A DNA stretch of 64,000 nucleotides from Actinotalea sp. Marseille-Q4924 (GTDB lineage: Bacteria > Actinomycetota > Actinomycetes > Actinomycetales > Cellulomonadaceae). The position numbers were made by a program, and so were the translations under genes. Location: contig NZ_CAKAKB010000006.1 of the NCBI RefSeq assembly GCF_916618755.1, positions 310,001-374,000 on the forward strand. The letters run 5' to 3'. Below are positions 7,787 through 15,362 of the stretch, in pieces (within the stretch, counting starts at the first letter, position 1; every line of letters begins with the position of its first letter). Under the pieces are notes generated by a model. The model was not told the origin of the DNA and did not search any database. It was given only the letters and a program-made list of their open reading frames with translations.

Positions 7787-9322
7787 ATGAGCACGCCCGA
7801 CCGGAACGACCACGACGACCCGTCCGCCGGCACGGACCTCGGTGCCGAGGAGCCCACCGCCGCACAGGCACCGGAGCACCCGCTCGTCCTCGTGCTGCAC
7901 GGCGCGCGCGGCGACCTCGCGCGCCGGTCGGTGTACCCGGCGCTGGCGACCCTGCACCACCGGAGGCTCCTCCCCGCGCACTGGGCCCTGCTGGGCACCG
8001 GGCGGGAGACCATGCCCGACGCGGAGTTCCACGAGCTCGTCGCGGAGTCCCTGGCGGAGTTCGGCGGCGAGGACGGGACGGACACCCCGGACGGCGAGGT
8101 CGTCGCGGCGCTCACGCGCCACTCGGTGTTCTGCTCGGAGGTCGGCGACGAGGACCCCGGCACCCTGCCCGAGGCGCTGGAGCACGTGCGCGGCGTCCTG
8201 GCCGAGGCGGCCGACGGCGACGTGTCCGAGGTCGTCGTCGTGCACTACCTCGCGATCCCGCCGGCGGCGTTCGAGCCGCTCACACGGAACCTCGACCGGC
8301 ACGGCCTGACCCGCGGCCCCGACGGGCGCGCCGACACCGTCCGCGTCGTCTACGAGAAGCCCTACGGGACGGACCCCGACTCGTTCCGCACCCTCGACGC
8401 CGTCGTGCACGAGGCGCTGGAGGAGTCGCAGGTCTTCCGCATCGACCACTTCCTCGGCAAGGAGGCCGTGCAGAACCTGCACGTCCTGCGGTTCGCCAAC
8501 GAGCTGTTCGCGAGCGTCTGGGACGCCCGGCACATCGAGCAGGTCCAGATCGACGTGCCCGAGACGCTCGACGTCGCCCAGCGCGCGGAGTTCTACGACG
8601 CGACGGGCGCGGCGCTCGACATGGTGGTCAGCCACCTCTTCCAGGTCGCCGCGCAGGTCGCGATGGAGCCGCCCAAGGGCATGGACATCGACAACCTCGT
8701 CGAGGCCAGGGAGGCGGCGATCGCGTGCTTCCGGCCGCTCGACCCGACCGGCGACGTCGTCCTCGGCCAGTTCGACGGGTACCGCGACATCGAGGGCGTG
8801 GCCGACGACTCGACGACCGACACCTTCATCGCCGCGCGCCTGTGGGTCGACAACAACCGGTGGCGCGGTGTGCCGTTCCTCCTGCGGACCGGCAAGCGGA
8901 TGGCGGCGTCGGCGCAGCGGGTGACGCTCGTCCTGCGCCGCGATCCCGAGCAGCTCTTCGGTGACCGCGTCGTACCCGGCCTCATCAGCCTCTCCCTCAA
9001 GGGCGACGGTGCCATCGAGGTGACGACGAGCATCAAGAAGCCCGGACCGGACCTGGACATCGTCGCCGGGACCGCGCGGCTGGACCTCGGCGACGTCGAG
9101 GGTGGCGAGCCGCTCGCGGCCTACGCGTCGCTCCTGCAGGACGTGCTCGTGGGCGACCGCTCGCTCTTCACGACGCCGGAGGGCCTCGAGCACGCGTGGC
9201 GCGCGTTCGAGCCGCTGCTGGGCGGGGACCGCCCCGACCCGGTGCCGTACGCGCCGGGATCATGGGGCCCGGCGGAGTCCGCGCGTCTCGCCGAGCCCCA
9301 CGGGTGGTTCGCCGGGGACTGA
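7787..9322 (+). CDS. zwf: Glucose-6-phosphate 1-dehydrogenase, divergent
   Basis: The 511-residue enzyme would oxidise glucose-6-phosphate to 6-phosphogluconolactone with NADP, the entry step of the oxidative pentose phosphate pathway. The family's N-terminal GASGDL loop is here GARGDLARR. The active-site motif RIDHFLGKEAVQN lies near residue 218, and FYDATGAALDMVVSHLFQV replaces the usual YDGAGALRDMVQNHLLQ. The C-terminal YAPGSWGP is also typical. An acidic ~30-residue N-terminal extension is present. It stands alone rather than in a pentose phosphate operon, so it may be a second, specialised copy. A GAGGAG ribosome site precedes ATG 7787. Confidence 0.85.
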   Translation: MSTPDRNDHDDPSAGTDLGAEEPTAAQAPEHPLVLVLHGARGDLARRSVYPALATLHHRRLLPAHWALLGTGRETMPDAEFHELVAESLAEFGGEDGTDTPDGEVVAALTRHSVFCSEVGDEDPGTLPEALEHVRGVLAEAADGDVSEVVVVHYLAIPPAAFEPLTRNLDRHGLTRGPDGRADTVRVVYEKPYGTDPDSFRTLDAVVHEALEESQVFRIDHFLGKEAVQNLHVLRFANELFASVWDARHIEQVQIDVPETLDVAQRAEFYDATGAALDMVVSHLFQVAAQVAMEPPKGMDIDNLVEAREAAIACFRPLDPTGDVVLGQFDGYRDIEGVADDSTTDTFIAARLWVDNNRWRGVPFLLRTGKRMAASAQRVTLVLRRDPEQLFGDRVVPGLISLSLKGDGAIEVTTSIKKPGPDLDIVAGTARLDLGDVEGGEPLAAYASLLQDVLVGDRSLFTTPEGLEHAWRAFEPLLGGDRPDPVPYAPGSWGPAESARLAEPHGWFAGD

Positions 9323-9464
9323 TGGCGCCCCGCCGTCGCCTCTCCGGGGTGAGCCGAGGCCCGCGCATGTCGTCCTTCCGGTGGATCCGCCGTGCTTCCG
9401 CGCGCCCGTAGCGTCGCGGTGGACGTGCAACCGCACGTCCACCCGGGGGGATCGGACAGGGCAC

Positions 9465-10118
9465 ATGGCGGTCGACACGCGCGGCACGGCACCGGACCAC
9501 CCGCCCGGCGAGGCACCTGAGCCGGCGGCCGTGCCGCCCGGCGAGCGGCGACGCGACCGCGCACGGCTCGTCGCCGCGGTCGTGCTCGTCGGCGGGGCCG
9601 TCGCCGTGTGGGAGCTCGGGGCGCTCCACGACGACGAACCGCTGCTGGGCGGCGAGCGCTGGGGCTGGGGGTCGTGCCTGTCGCGCAGCTCGCCTGCCGC
9701 CGTGGACTGGACCATCGGTGGCGTCCTGGCCGAGCCGACCGCCGACGTCGTCGTGCTCGACGTGCGCGCGGTGCGGCCCCAGAACGTCGTCGTCCGTGAG
9801 GGCACCGTGCTGCCGTTCGTCGGTGACCGCGACGGCGACGGCGACCGGACGCTCCTCGGCGACGTCCCCGGCTACCCGCCGGCCGACGCGGGCGCGGCCG
9901 ACGTCGTGTGGGCGCAGGGCGACCCCCTCGTCGGCGCCGTCCTCGTGCACGAGGCACCGACGAACCTCACCTGGCGCGCGCAGGTCCGCGACCCGGCCCA
10001 GGACGCCCGCTACGAGGCCGTCGAGATCGAGTACCGCAGCGGCCACCGCCGGTACGTCGCCGTCGTCGACCACGACCTGCTCATCCCGGGCGGCGCCGCG
10101 GCGTGCCCGGCGCGGTGA
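9465..10118 (+). CDS. Hypothetical single-pass membrane-anchored protein
   Basis: The 217-residue protein has a Pro/Glu-rich N-terminus, the positive stretch GERRRDRAR, then one helix LVAAVVLVGGAVAVWELGAL (about residues 30-49). An extracytoplasmic domain of ~165 residues follows with beta-type character (VVVLDVRAVRPQNVVVREG, YEAVEIEYRSGHRRYVAVV). Two cysteines (SCLSR, AACPA) could form a disulfide outside the membrane. No family is recognised. TAGCGT at 9410-9415 is a possible -10 element and GGGGGG upstream of the ATG a possible ribosome site. Confidence 0.6.
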   Translation: MAVDTRGTAPDHPPGEAPEPAAVPPGERRRDRARLVAAVVLVGGAVAVWELGALHDDEPLLGGERWGWGSCLSRSSPAAVDWTIGGVLAEPTADVVVLDVRAVRPQNVVVREGTVLPFVGDRDGDGDRTLLGDVPGYPPADAGAADVVWAQGDPLVGAVLVHEAPTNLTWRAQVRDPAQDARYEAVEIEYRSGHRRYVAVVDHDLLIPGGAAACPAR

Positions 10119-10224
10119 CCGCGTCGGGACGTGCCGTACGCGATGACCGGGTGCTGAGGTGGCGCTGGGGGCTGCCGCTCCGGTTCCGGTTGCCGACCCC
10201 ACGGCGCCGTCGTTCGATCGCTCC

Positions 10225-10695
10225 ATGACCGACACCACCACCACGACCCGCGCCCACGACGACGGCCCCGACGAGGCGCACCGCATCCCCGACGGCGTCG
10301 ACGACGCCACGGTCGAGGCGGTCGGGAAGCTGACCGCGGCCCTGGAGGTCGTGGAGCAGGCGCGCGGGATGCTCTACGGCGTCCACCGCATGACCGGCCG
10401 CGCCGACAACGACCTCGTCGAGGCGATCGAGGCCCTCGAGCGGGCCGGTCACGGCGAGCTCGCGGAGAAGATCCGCGCGGACCTCTTCGGCCAGAACGTC
10501 CTGCGCTACCGGTGGACGTTCCAGATCGTGGAGGACTACGACGACCACTACTGGTCCAAGTGGCGGCACTGGGAGAAGGAGGCCCGCGACCGGCTCATGG
10601 ACGGTCGGCGGCACGTGTACGAGGCGCAGCTCAAGGAGCAGAACCGCACGCACGGCCGCCCGGACCACGAGGCGCGGCCCGTCGACGGGGAGTGA
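10225..10695 (+). CDS. Conserved actinobacterial hypothetical protein (helical)
   Basis: The 156-residue, highly charged helical protein has a core reading AVGKLTAALEVVEQARGMLY, DLVEAIEALERAGHGELAE and WTFQIVEDYDDHYWSKW, ending in RRHVYEAQLKEQNRTHG. This arrangement recurs in uncharacterised soluble proteins of many actinobacteria, as far as I can recall, but I know of no assigned function. The first ~18 residues are Thr/Asp-rich and probably disordered. ATG 10225 is chosen over earlier codons in the frame because upstream residues are Gly/Ala/Pro-rich filler. Confidence 0.65.
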   Translation: MTDTTTTTRAHDDGPDEAHRIPDGVDDATVEAVGKLTAALEVVEQARGMLYGVHRMTGRADNDLVEAIEALERAGHGELAEKIRADLFGQNVLRYRWTFQIVEDYDDHYWSKWRHWEKEARDRLMDGRRHVYEAQLKEQNRTHGRPDHEARPVDGE

Positions 10696-10705
10696 CGGGC
10701 GCGGC

Positions 10706-11245
10706 TCAGGCGGCGGTGCCGCGGCGGGCGGTGATGCAGATGAGGTCGCCGTGGTGCTGGACCTCGGTGACGAGCCCGCCCGCCTGGAGCGCGGCGGGGA
10801 CGAGCCAGGCGGCGCGGTGCGTCCCGCTGCCGGTGGGCGGTGCGTGCACGAGGACGACCTGGCCGTCCGGTGCGAGGAGCTCCGTGACGCGCAGCACCTC
10901 CTCCTCGGCGCTGCCGGTCCAGAAGCTGTTGACGTCCACGCCGACGATCGCGTCGAAGCGGGGGCCGTCGTACCGGAGGTCCGCGAGCGCCACCTCGTGG
11001 AGCTCGACGTAGCCGGCGGCGAGGTGCTCCGCGTTGCGGTGCCGGGCCTTCTCCACGGCGGTCGCCGAACGGTCGATGGCGACGACCGTCGCGCCGCGCC
11101 GGCACAGGACGTCCGTGAGGACGCCGGCACCGCACCCGATCTCCAAGACCCGCTGGCCGGGCCGGGGGTCGACCAGGTCGGCGGCGACCCGCACCCTCTC
11201 GGGCACCTGGTCCCCGCGCCGTTCCCAGCTCGCCGGTGAGCTCAT
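10706..11245 (-). CDS. Class I SAM-dependent methyltransferase
   Basis: The 179-residue Rossmann-type methyltransferase shows motif I VLEIGCGAGVLTDVL, an acidic residue ending the second strand (VVAIDRS), motif IV FDAIVGVDVNSFW, and post-motif LLAPDGQVVLVHAPP. It lacks an N-terminal substrate domain, so it is a minimal methyltransferase of unknown substrate. A CACCCT hexamer at 11253-11258 (complement) ends 7 nt before ATG 11245, fitting the leaderless pattern of this genome. It is convergent with the helical hypothetical gene. Confidence 0.8.
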   Translation of the reverse strand: MSSPASWERRGDQVPERVRVAADLVDPRPGQRVLEIGCGAGVLTDVLCRRGATVVAIDRSATAVEKARHRNAEHLAAGYVELHEVALADLRYDGPRFDAIVGVDVNSFWTGSAEEEVLRVTELLAPDGQVVLVHAPPTGSGTHRAAWLVPAALQAGGLVTEVQHHGDLICITARRGTAA

Positions 11246-11305
11246 CTGCCCGAGGGTGGCAGCGCGGTGCGGGTCATGCCAAGCCCACGCGCCGGAAGAT
11301 CACCC

Positions 11306-12097
11306 TCAGCCCTCCGCGAAGGCGGCGAGCCCGAGCGCGACGGACCGGTCGAAGAGGACCTCCCGCTCGGCGGCCGAGAGGGAGACGTCCTTGAACAGCA
11401 GGTCGGAGATCGTGCAGATGGCGAGCGCCTCGCGCTGCTCCTGGTCGGCGACGGCGTAGAGGCCGGCGGCCTCCATCTCCACCGCGAGCGTGCCGTGCTG
11501 CACGAGCGCGTCCATGGTCGCGGGCCGGTTCGCGTAGAAGACGTCCGAGGACAGGACGGGCCCCACGTACACCTGGCCGCCCCGGGTTCGCCGACGACGT
11601 CGCGCGGCGCCGTCCTTCGGGTCCTTGCCGTCCTTGGGCTTCGCGGGCCTGGGGTGACCCGGCCCGACGTCGCCCGCGGCCGCAGCAGCTGCCATGAGGG
11701 AGAAGCTCGGGGCGTGGCTGTAGTGCATGCCGGGGATCCGGTGGGCGCTGACCGACGAGTCCGTGTGGGCGGCGCTGGCGATGACGACGTCGCCGACGTC
11801 GAGGTGGTGCGCCATGCCGCCCGCCGTGCCGATGCGGATGATCCGCTGCACGTCGAAGAACCGGAACAGCTCGGTCGCGTAGATCGAGATCGAGGGGATC
11901 CCCATGCCCGAGGCGAGCACGGACACCGGGCGACCGTCGAAGGTGCCGGTGTACCCGAGGATCCCCCGGACCTCGGTGACCTGCTTCGCGTCGGAGAGCA
12001 CCGTCTCCGCGATGCGCTGCGCGCGACGGGGGTCGCCCGGCATGAGGACGTCGGGAGCGAAGTCGCCCGGTTCGGCGCCGATGTGCGGGGTAGCCAT
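11306..12097 (-). CDS. deoD: Purine-nucleoside phosphorylase, DeoD type, with basic insertion
   Basis: The 263-residue enzyme would cleave purine nucleosides with phosphate to base and ribose-1-phosphate in salvage. Family segments are complete: HIGAEPGDFAPDVLMPGDPRRA, TGTFDGRPVSVLASGMGIPS, IRIGTAGGM, VEMEAAGLYAVA and the catalytic-loop region CTISDLLF. Between FSLMAAAAAAGD and VYVGPVLSSDVFY, where the family has only a few residues, this protein carries about 27 extra residues rich in Lys, Arg, Pro and Gly (nt 11580-11670). TACAGT (complement of 12105-12110) ends 7 nt before ATG 12097, a leaderless-type promoter. Confidence 0.88.
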   Translation of the reverse strand: MATPHIGAEPGDFAPDVLMPGDPRRAQRIAETVLSDAKQVTEVRGILGYTGTFDGRPVSVLASGMGIPSISIYATELFRFFDVQRIIRIGTAGGMAHHLDVGDVVIASAAHTDSSVSAHRIPGMHYSHAPSFSLMAAAAAAGDVGPGHPRPAKPKDGKDPKDGAARRRRRTRGGQVYVGPVLSSDVFYANRPATMDALVQHGTLAVEMEAAGLYAVADQEQREALAICTISDLLFKDVSLSAAEREVLFDRSVALGLAAFAEG

Positions 12098-12112
12098 GGG
12101 GGCGACTGTAGT

Positions 12113-12283
12113 TCAGCCGCTCCGTGCGTCGCCGGGCCCTCCGCGGCCGGCGTCCTCCCGCTCGATCGCGTCGAGCTCCTCCACGAGCCGCCCGTCGCGG
12201 CGCAGCAGGACCACGCTCACCACCAGGCCACCCCAGATGAGGAGTGCCGACAGGACGAGGAAGACGATCGCTGTCGCGGTCAT
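12113..12283 (-). CDS. metS: MetS-type small subunit of NSS amino-acid importer
   Basis: This 56-residue protein has one helix, MTATAIVFLVLSALLIWGGL, then VVSVVLLRRDGRLVEELDAIE. That is the pattern of the MetS family of small subunits that accompany MetP-type neurotransmitter:sodium symporters. ATG 12283 overlaps the stop of the transporter gene by 4 bp (ATGA 12280-12283), so the two are translationally coupled. In Corynebacterium glutamicum MetPS imports methionine and alanine. The assignment here rests on size, helix and position. Confidence 0.85.
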   Translation of the reverse strand: MTATAIVFLVLSALLIWGGLVVSVVLLRRDGRLVEELDAIEREDAGRGGPGDARSG

Positions 12284-13917
12284 CGCAGTCCCTCCTCGGG
12301 GTGGGTGGGGCGCGTGCCCTGCACGGGTTCACCGGGGCGGGCCGGGACCCGCGACCACCTGCTGCCCCAGAGCTCACGCGGCGGCAGCTCGTGCGGGACG
12401 AAGGTGTCCACGTCGTGCCGCCACGGGACGACGGTCATGACGATCGCCACGAGCACGGCGAGGCCGACGGCGCCCCAGCCGATCGTGGTGAGGAATCCCC
12501 ACGGGTACCCCTCGTACGGCTCGCCGAGGAGCGACCGGACACCCGTGACGAAGATGTAGCCGAGGACGAGCGGGACGCCGAGGCCGACGAGCACGCGCCA
12601 CCAGCCGCCGACGTGCACGCCCGGCCGGGCGTTGAGGTGCGTCTGCAGCTCGCGCAGGCGGCGCAGTGCGAGCCCGACGACGAGCGTCATGATCACCGCC
12701 GACCCGACGACGCCCACCTCGTTGATGTACTTGTCGGTGACGTCGAGGACGTAGAGCGCCGTCGTCGTCGAGAAGAGGACGATCGAGACGACGGCGACGG
12801 CGCCGCCGATGAGGAGCGCCGCCTGCCGCGGGGACCAGCCGAACTTCTCCTGGAAGGCGGCGGAGACGACCTGGAGGATCGACAGCAGCGACGTCAGCCC
12901 CGCGAGCGTCAGCGAGGCGAAGAAGAGGACGCCGAAGACGGGCCCGCCCGGCATGAGCGACAGGATCTGCGGGAAGGCGACGAACGCCAGGCCGACGCCC
13001 TGGATCGTCTCCAGCTCGCTCACGGCGACGCCCTGCTCGAAGGCGATGAACCCGAGGGCGCTGAAGACGCCGATGCCGGCGAGGAGCTCGAAGGAGGAGT
13101 TCCCGAAGCCGACGACGAGCCCCGTGGAGGTGAGGTTCGCGCGGCGCCGCAGGTACGACGAGTACGTGATCATGATGCCGAAGGCGATCGACAGCGAGAA
13201 GAAGATCTGGCCGTACGCGGCGATCCACACCCCGGGGTCGGTCAGGGCGCCCCAGTCCGGCGTGAAGAAGGCGTTGAGACCGTCGGCCGCACCGTCGAGG
13301 GTCACCGCCCGGACGACGATGGCGGCGAACATGACGACGAGCGTGGGGATGAAGACGACGTTCGCGCGCTCCACACCCTTCTGGACGCCGAGCGCGAGGA
13401 TCGCGATGGTGACCAGCCAGATGAGCACGAGGGGGATCAGGACCCCCGGCACGACGTCGAGACCCACCCCGGGCGCGTCGGCCACCTGGAGGAAGTCGCC
13501 GAAGAAGAAGCCCTCGGGGTCGTCGCCCCACGCCTGGGTCGCGGCGAACACCGTGAAGCTCGTCGCCCACGCGATGACGGCCGTGTAGTAGAGGGTGATG
13601 ACCAGCGAGACGCCGACCTGGAACCAGCCCAGGCCCTCCGCCGGCCTGCTCATCCGCCGGAACGACGTGGGTGCCGAGCCGCGGAAGCGGTGCCCGATCG
13701 AGTAGTCCAGCAGCAGGATCGGGATGCCCGCGGTGAGCAGCGCCACGAGGTACGGGATGAGGAAGGCGCCGCCGCCGTTCTCGTAGGCGACCCCCGGGAA
13801 CCGCCAGATGTTGCCCAGGCCCACCGCCGAGCCGATCGCCGCCAGCACGAACCCGAACTGGCCCGACCACTGCTCACGGTCGGCGCCGTGGTGCGCACTC
13901 ACCGTCCTGCTGCTCAT
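12280..13917 (-). CDS. metP: Sodium-dependent (NSS/SNF family) amino-acid transporter, MetP-like
   Basis: The 545-residue, roughly 12-helix membrane protein has the NSS signature at the N-terminus: GFVLAAIGSAVGLGNIWRFP, the unwound helix 1 that binds sodium and substrate. GGGAFLIPYLVALLTAGIP follows as helix 2. It should import small amino acids, probably methionine or alanine by analogy with MetP of C. glutamicum, driven by sodium. ATG 13917 has a GAGGAGGGGCC ribosome site. A 9-bp gap separates it from the upstream LmeA-like gene and it is coupled to metS downstream. Confidence 0.88.
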   Translation of the reverse strand: MSSRTVSAHHGADREQWSGQFGFVLAAIGSAVGLGNIWRFPGVAYENGGGAFLIPYLVALLTAGIPILLLDYSIGHRFRGSAPTSFRRMSRPAEGLGWFQVGVSLVITLYYTAVIAWATSFTVFAATQAWGDDPEGFFFGDFLQVADAPGVGLDVVPGVLIPLVLIWLVTIAILALGVQKGVERANVVFIPTLVVMFAAIVVRAVTLDGAADGLNAFFTPDWGALTDPGVWIAAYGQIFFSLSIAFGIMITYSSYLRRRANLTSTGLVVGFGNSSFELLAGIGVFSALGFIAFEQGVAVSELETIQGVGLAFVAFPQILSLMPGGPVFGVLFFASLTLAGLTSLLSILQVVSAAFQEKFGWSPRQAALLIGGAVAVVSIVLFSTTTALYVLDVTDKYINEVGVVGSAVIMTLVVGLALRRLRELQTHLNARPGVHVGGWWRVLVGLGVPLVLGYIFVTGVRSLLGEPYEGYPWGFLTTIGWGAVGLAVLVAIVMTVVPWRHDVDTFVPHELPPRELWGSRWSRVPARPGEPVQGTRPTHPEEGLR

Positions 13918-13926
13918 GGCCCCTCC

Positions 13927-14613
13927 TCAGCCGCTCGCCGCCTGCGTCTCGAACGTGACGTCCTCGCCCGCCGCCTCCAGGACGACGGTGTCACCCTCCA
14001 CCCGCACGTCCGTGAGCTCAAGCCCCTCCGGCAGCTGGTCGACGGGCACGGCGAGTCCGTCGAACGCACCCTCGAGCCCCGGGATGCCGCTGAGGTCGAA
14101 GGAGCCTCCGCCGGCGCTGATCTCCTGGACCTCGATCGCGATCTCGCGTCCCGCGGCGGTGGGCAGCAGGACGATCTCCAGCGGGATCCCGAGGACGTCG
14201 CCCTCGGCGACCAGGGAACCGTCCCGCGCCGTGAGCGTGACCGGCAGGTCGATGACCTCGCCGAGGCGGTCGACCGGTGCGACGGCCGTCAGCTCGGCCG
14301 TCCGGGCCGTCGTCGGCTGGTCGGTGGACACCCCGGTGAGCCGGACCTCGACGTCCTGCAGCGTGAGCCCCTCGAGGACCGCCTCCTCCGCGGCGATGTC
14401 GACCTGGTCGAGCTCGCCCGCGAGCACCTGGGTGAGGAACGGCCAGCCGCCGATGGTGACGTCCGGGGGTGCGTCGAGCCCGCGGATCTGCTCCGGGAGG
14501 TCCGCGGCGAGGCGGTCCTCCGTCCGGTCGCGGGCGATGCCGTCGGCGACCACGGCGCCCCCGGCGAGCACCACGACGACGACCACGGTCCCGATCACCG
14601 CACGCGCACCCAT
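13927..14613 (-). CDS. DUF2993 / LmeA-like lipid-binding exported protein
   Basis: The 228-residue protein has an N-terminal membrane anchor or signal (AVIGTVVVVVVLAGGAVVA) followed by RLAADLPEQIRGLDAPPDVTIGGWPFLTQVLAGELDQVDI. This GGWPFLTQ pattern marks the DUF2993/LmeA family (TULIP-like fold), which binds phospholipids and assists mannan elongation in mycobacteria. Start choice: TACTGT (complement of 14621-14626) ends 7 nt before ATG 14613, so the in-frame GTG at 14622, which overlaps the -10 box, is unlikely. It probably acts at the outer face of the membrane. Confidence 0.8.
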   Translation of the reverse strand: MGARAVIGTVVVVVVLAGGAVVADGIARDRTEDRLAADLPEQIRGLDAPPDVTIGGWPFLTQVLAGELDQVDIAAEEAVLEGLTLQDVEVRLTGVSTDQPTTARTAELTAVAPVDRLGEVIDLPVTLTARDGSLVAEGDVLGIPLEIVLLPTAAGREIAIEVQEISAGGGSFDLSGIPGLEGAFDGLAVPVDQLPEGLELTDVRVEGDTVVLEAAGEDVTFETQAASG

Positions 14614-14813
14614 GGGACGCACAGTAGGCAGCCGCCCCCGGCGGGGCGAGGTGAACCGGGTCCCGCGCCCGCTGTGGCCCCGGCTGTGACCGCGCTGTGG
14701 CTCCGTGGCTTCGCCGGGCGCACGCGCACCGCCAGGGCTCTGTCCAGGGGGCGCGGAGCGACCTAGCCTGGAGTCACCGCCTCGACGACGAGGCCCGCGC
14801 AGCGGGGGTTCGG

Positions 14814-15284
14814 ATGGGTCTGGTGTGGGTGCTGCTGCCGATGGTCGTGTTCTGCGTCATCGGGTCCCTGCTCCTGCCCGAGGACCCGCCGTCCCGCGTC
14901 GTGCGGTCCGCCGGACGGTGGCTGCGGGCTCGGCTCGCCCGCGCACTCGACAGGCCGCGGCAGGCCTGGCGTCGCCGCCGGCCGCCGCCCCCGCCGCCTG
15001 TGCCGGACCCGTTCGAGGTGCTGTCGCTCCAGCTGCGGCTCGGGATGCTCGCCGACCAGCTGCGCGTCCTGGAGAGCGACCCGCAGGTGTTCGCGCGAGC
15101 CCGGCGGCTCATGGCGGTCCGCGCCGCCTATGACGCGCTCCTGGCGGAGGCGTGCCGGCTCGCAGGTGTGGAGCTCGACGAGGACGACGGTGAGCTCGCC
15201 ACGGGGAGCGGGACGAGCCCCTGGTCGGACCAGGAACGGTTCCGCGAGGAGATGGAGCTGGCGTCACGCGGCTGGTCGTGGTGA
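14814..15284 (+). CDS. Hypothetical membrane-anchored protein with proline-rich linker
   Basis: The 156-residue protein begins with one helix (MGLVWVLLPMVVFCVIGSLLL), then an Arg-rich segment, a poly-proline stretch PPPPPPVPDP and a helical domain (FEVLSLQLRLGMLADQLRVLE...FARARRLMAVRAAYDALLAEA). The tail is acidic. No family is recognised. ATG 14814 is preferred because it starts at the membrane helix. TAGCCT at 14763-14768 is a possible -10 about 45 bp upstream, and the longer frame from 14697 would run through that promoter. It is convergent with sbcC. Confidence 0.6.
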   Translation: MGLVWVLLPMVVFCVIGSLLLPEDPPSRVVRSAGRWLRARLARALDRPRQAWRRRRPPPPPPVPDPFEVLSLQLRLGMLADQLRVLESDPQVFARARRLMAVRAAYDALLAEACRLAGVELDEDDGELATGSGTSPWSDQERFREEMELASRGWSW

Positions 15285-15362
15285 CACGCGTGGACCCGTG
15301 GCCGCCTGGTTCCGTGACCGCCTGTCCCGTGACACGGCCGCCGGGGCCCATGCCCTGACGGC

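Noticed and set aside
12244-14766. An 840-codon plus-strand frame, and similar long frames at 15450-18446, 26084-28816 and 43294-46062
   Set aside because: Each is exactly antisense to a well-supported gene (metP/LmeA-like, sbcC, oleBC, gcvP) and has Arg/Asp/Glu/Gly/His-rich composition without any motif.
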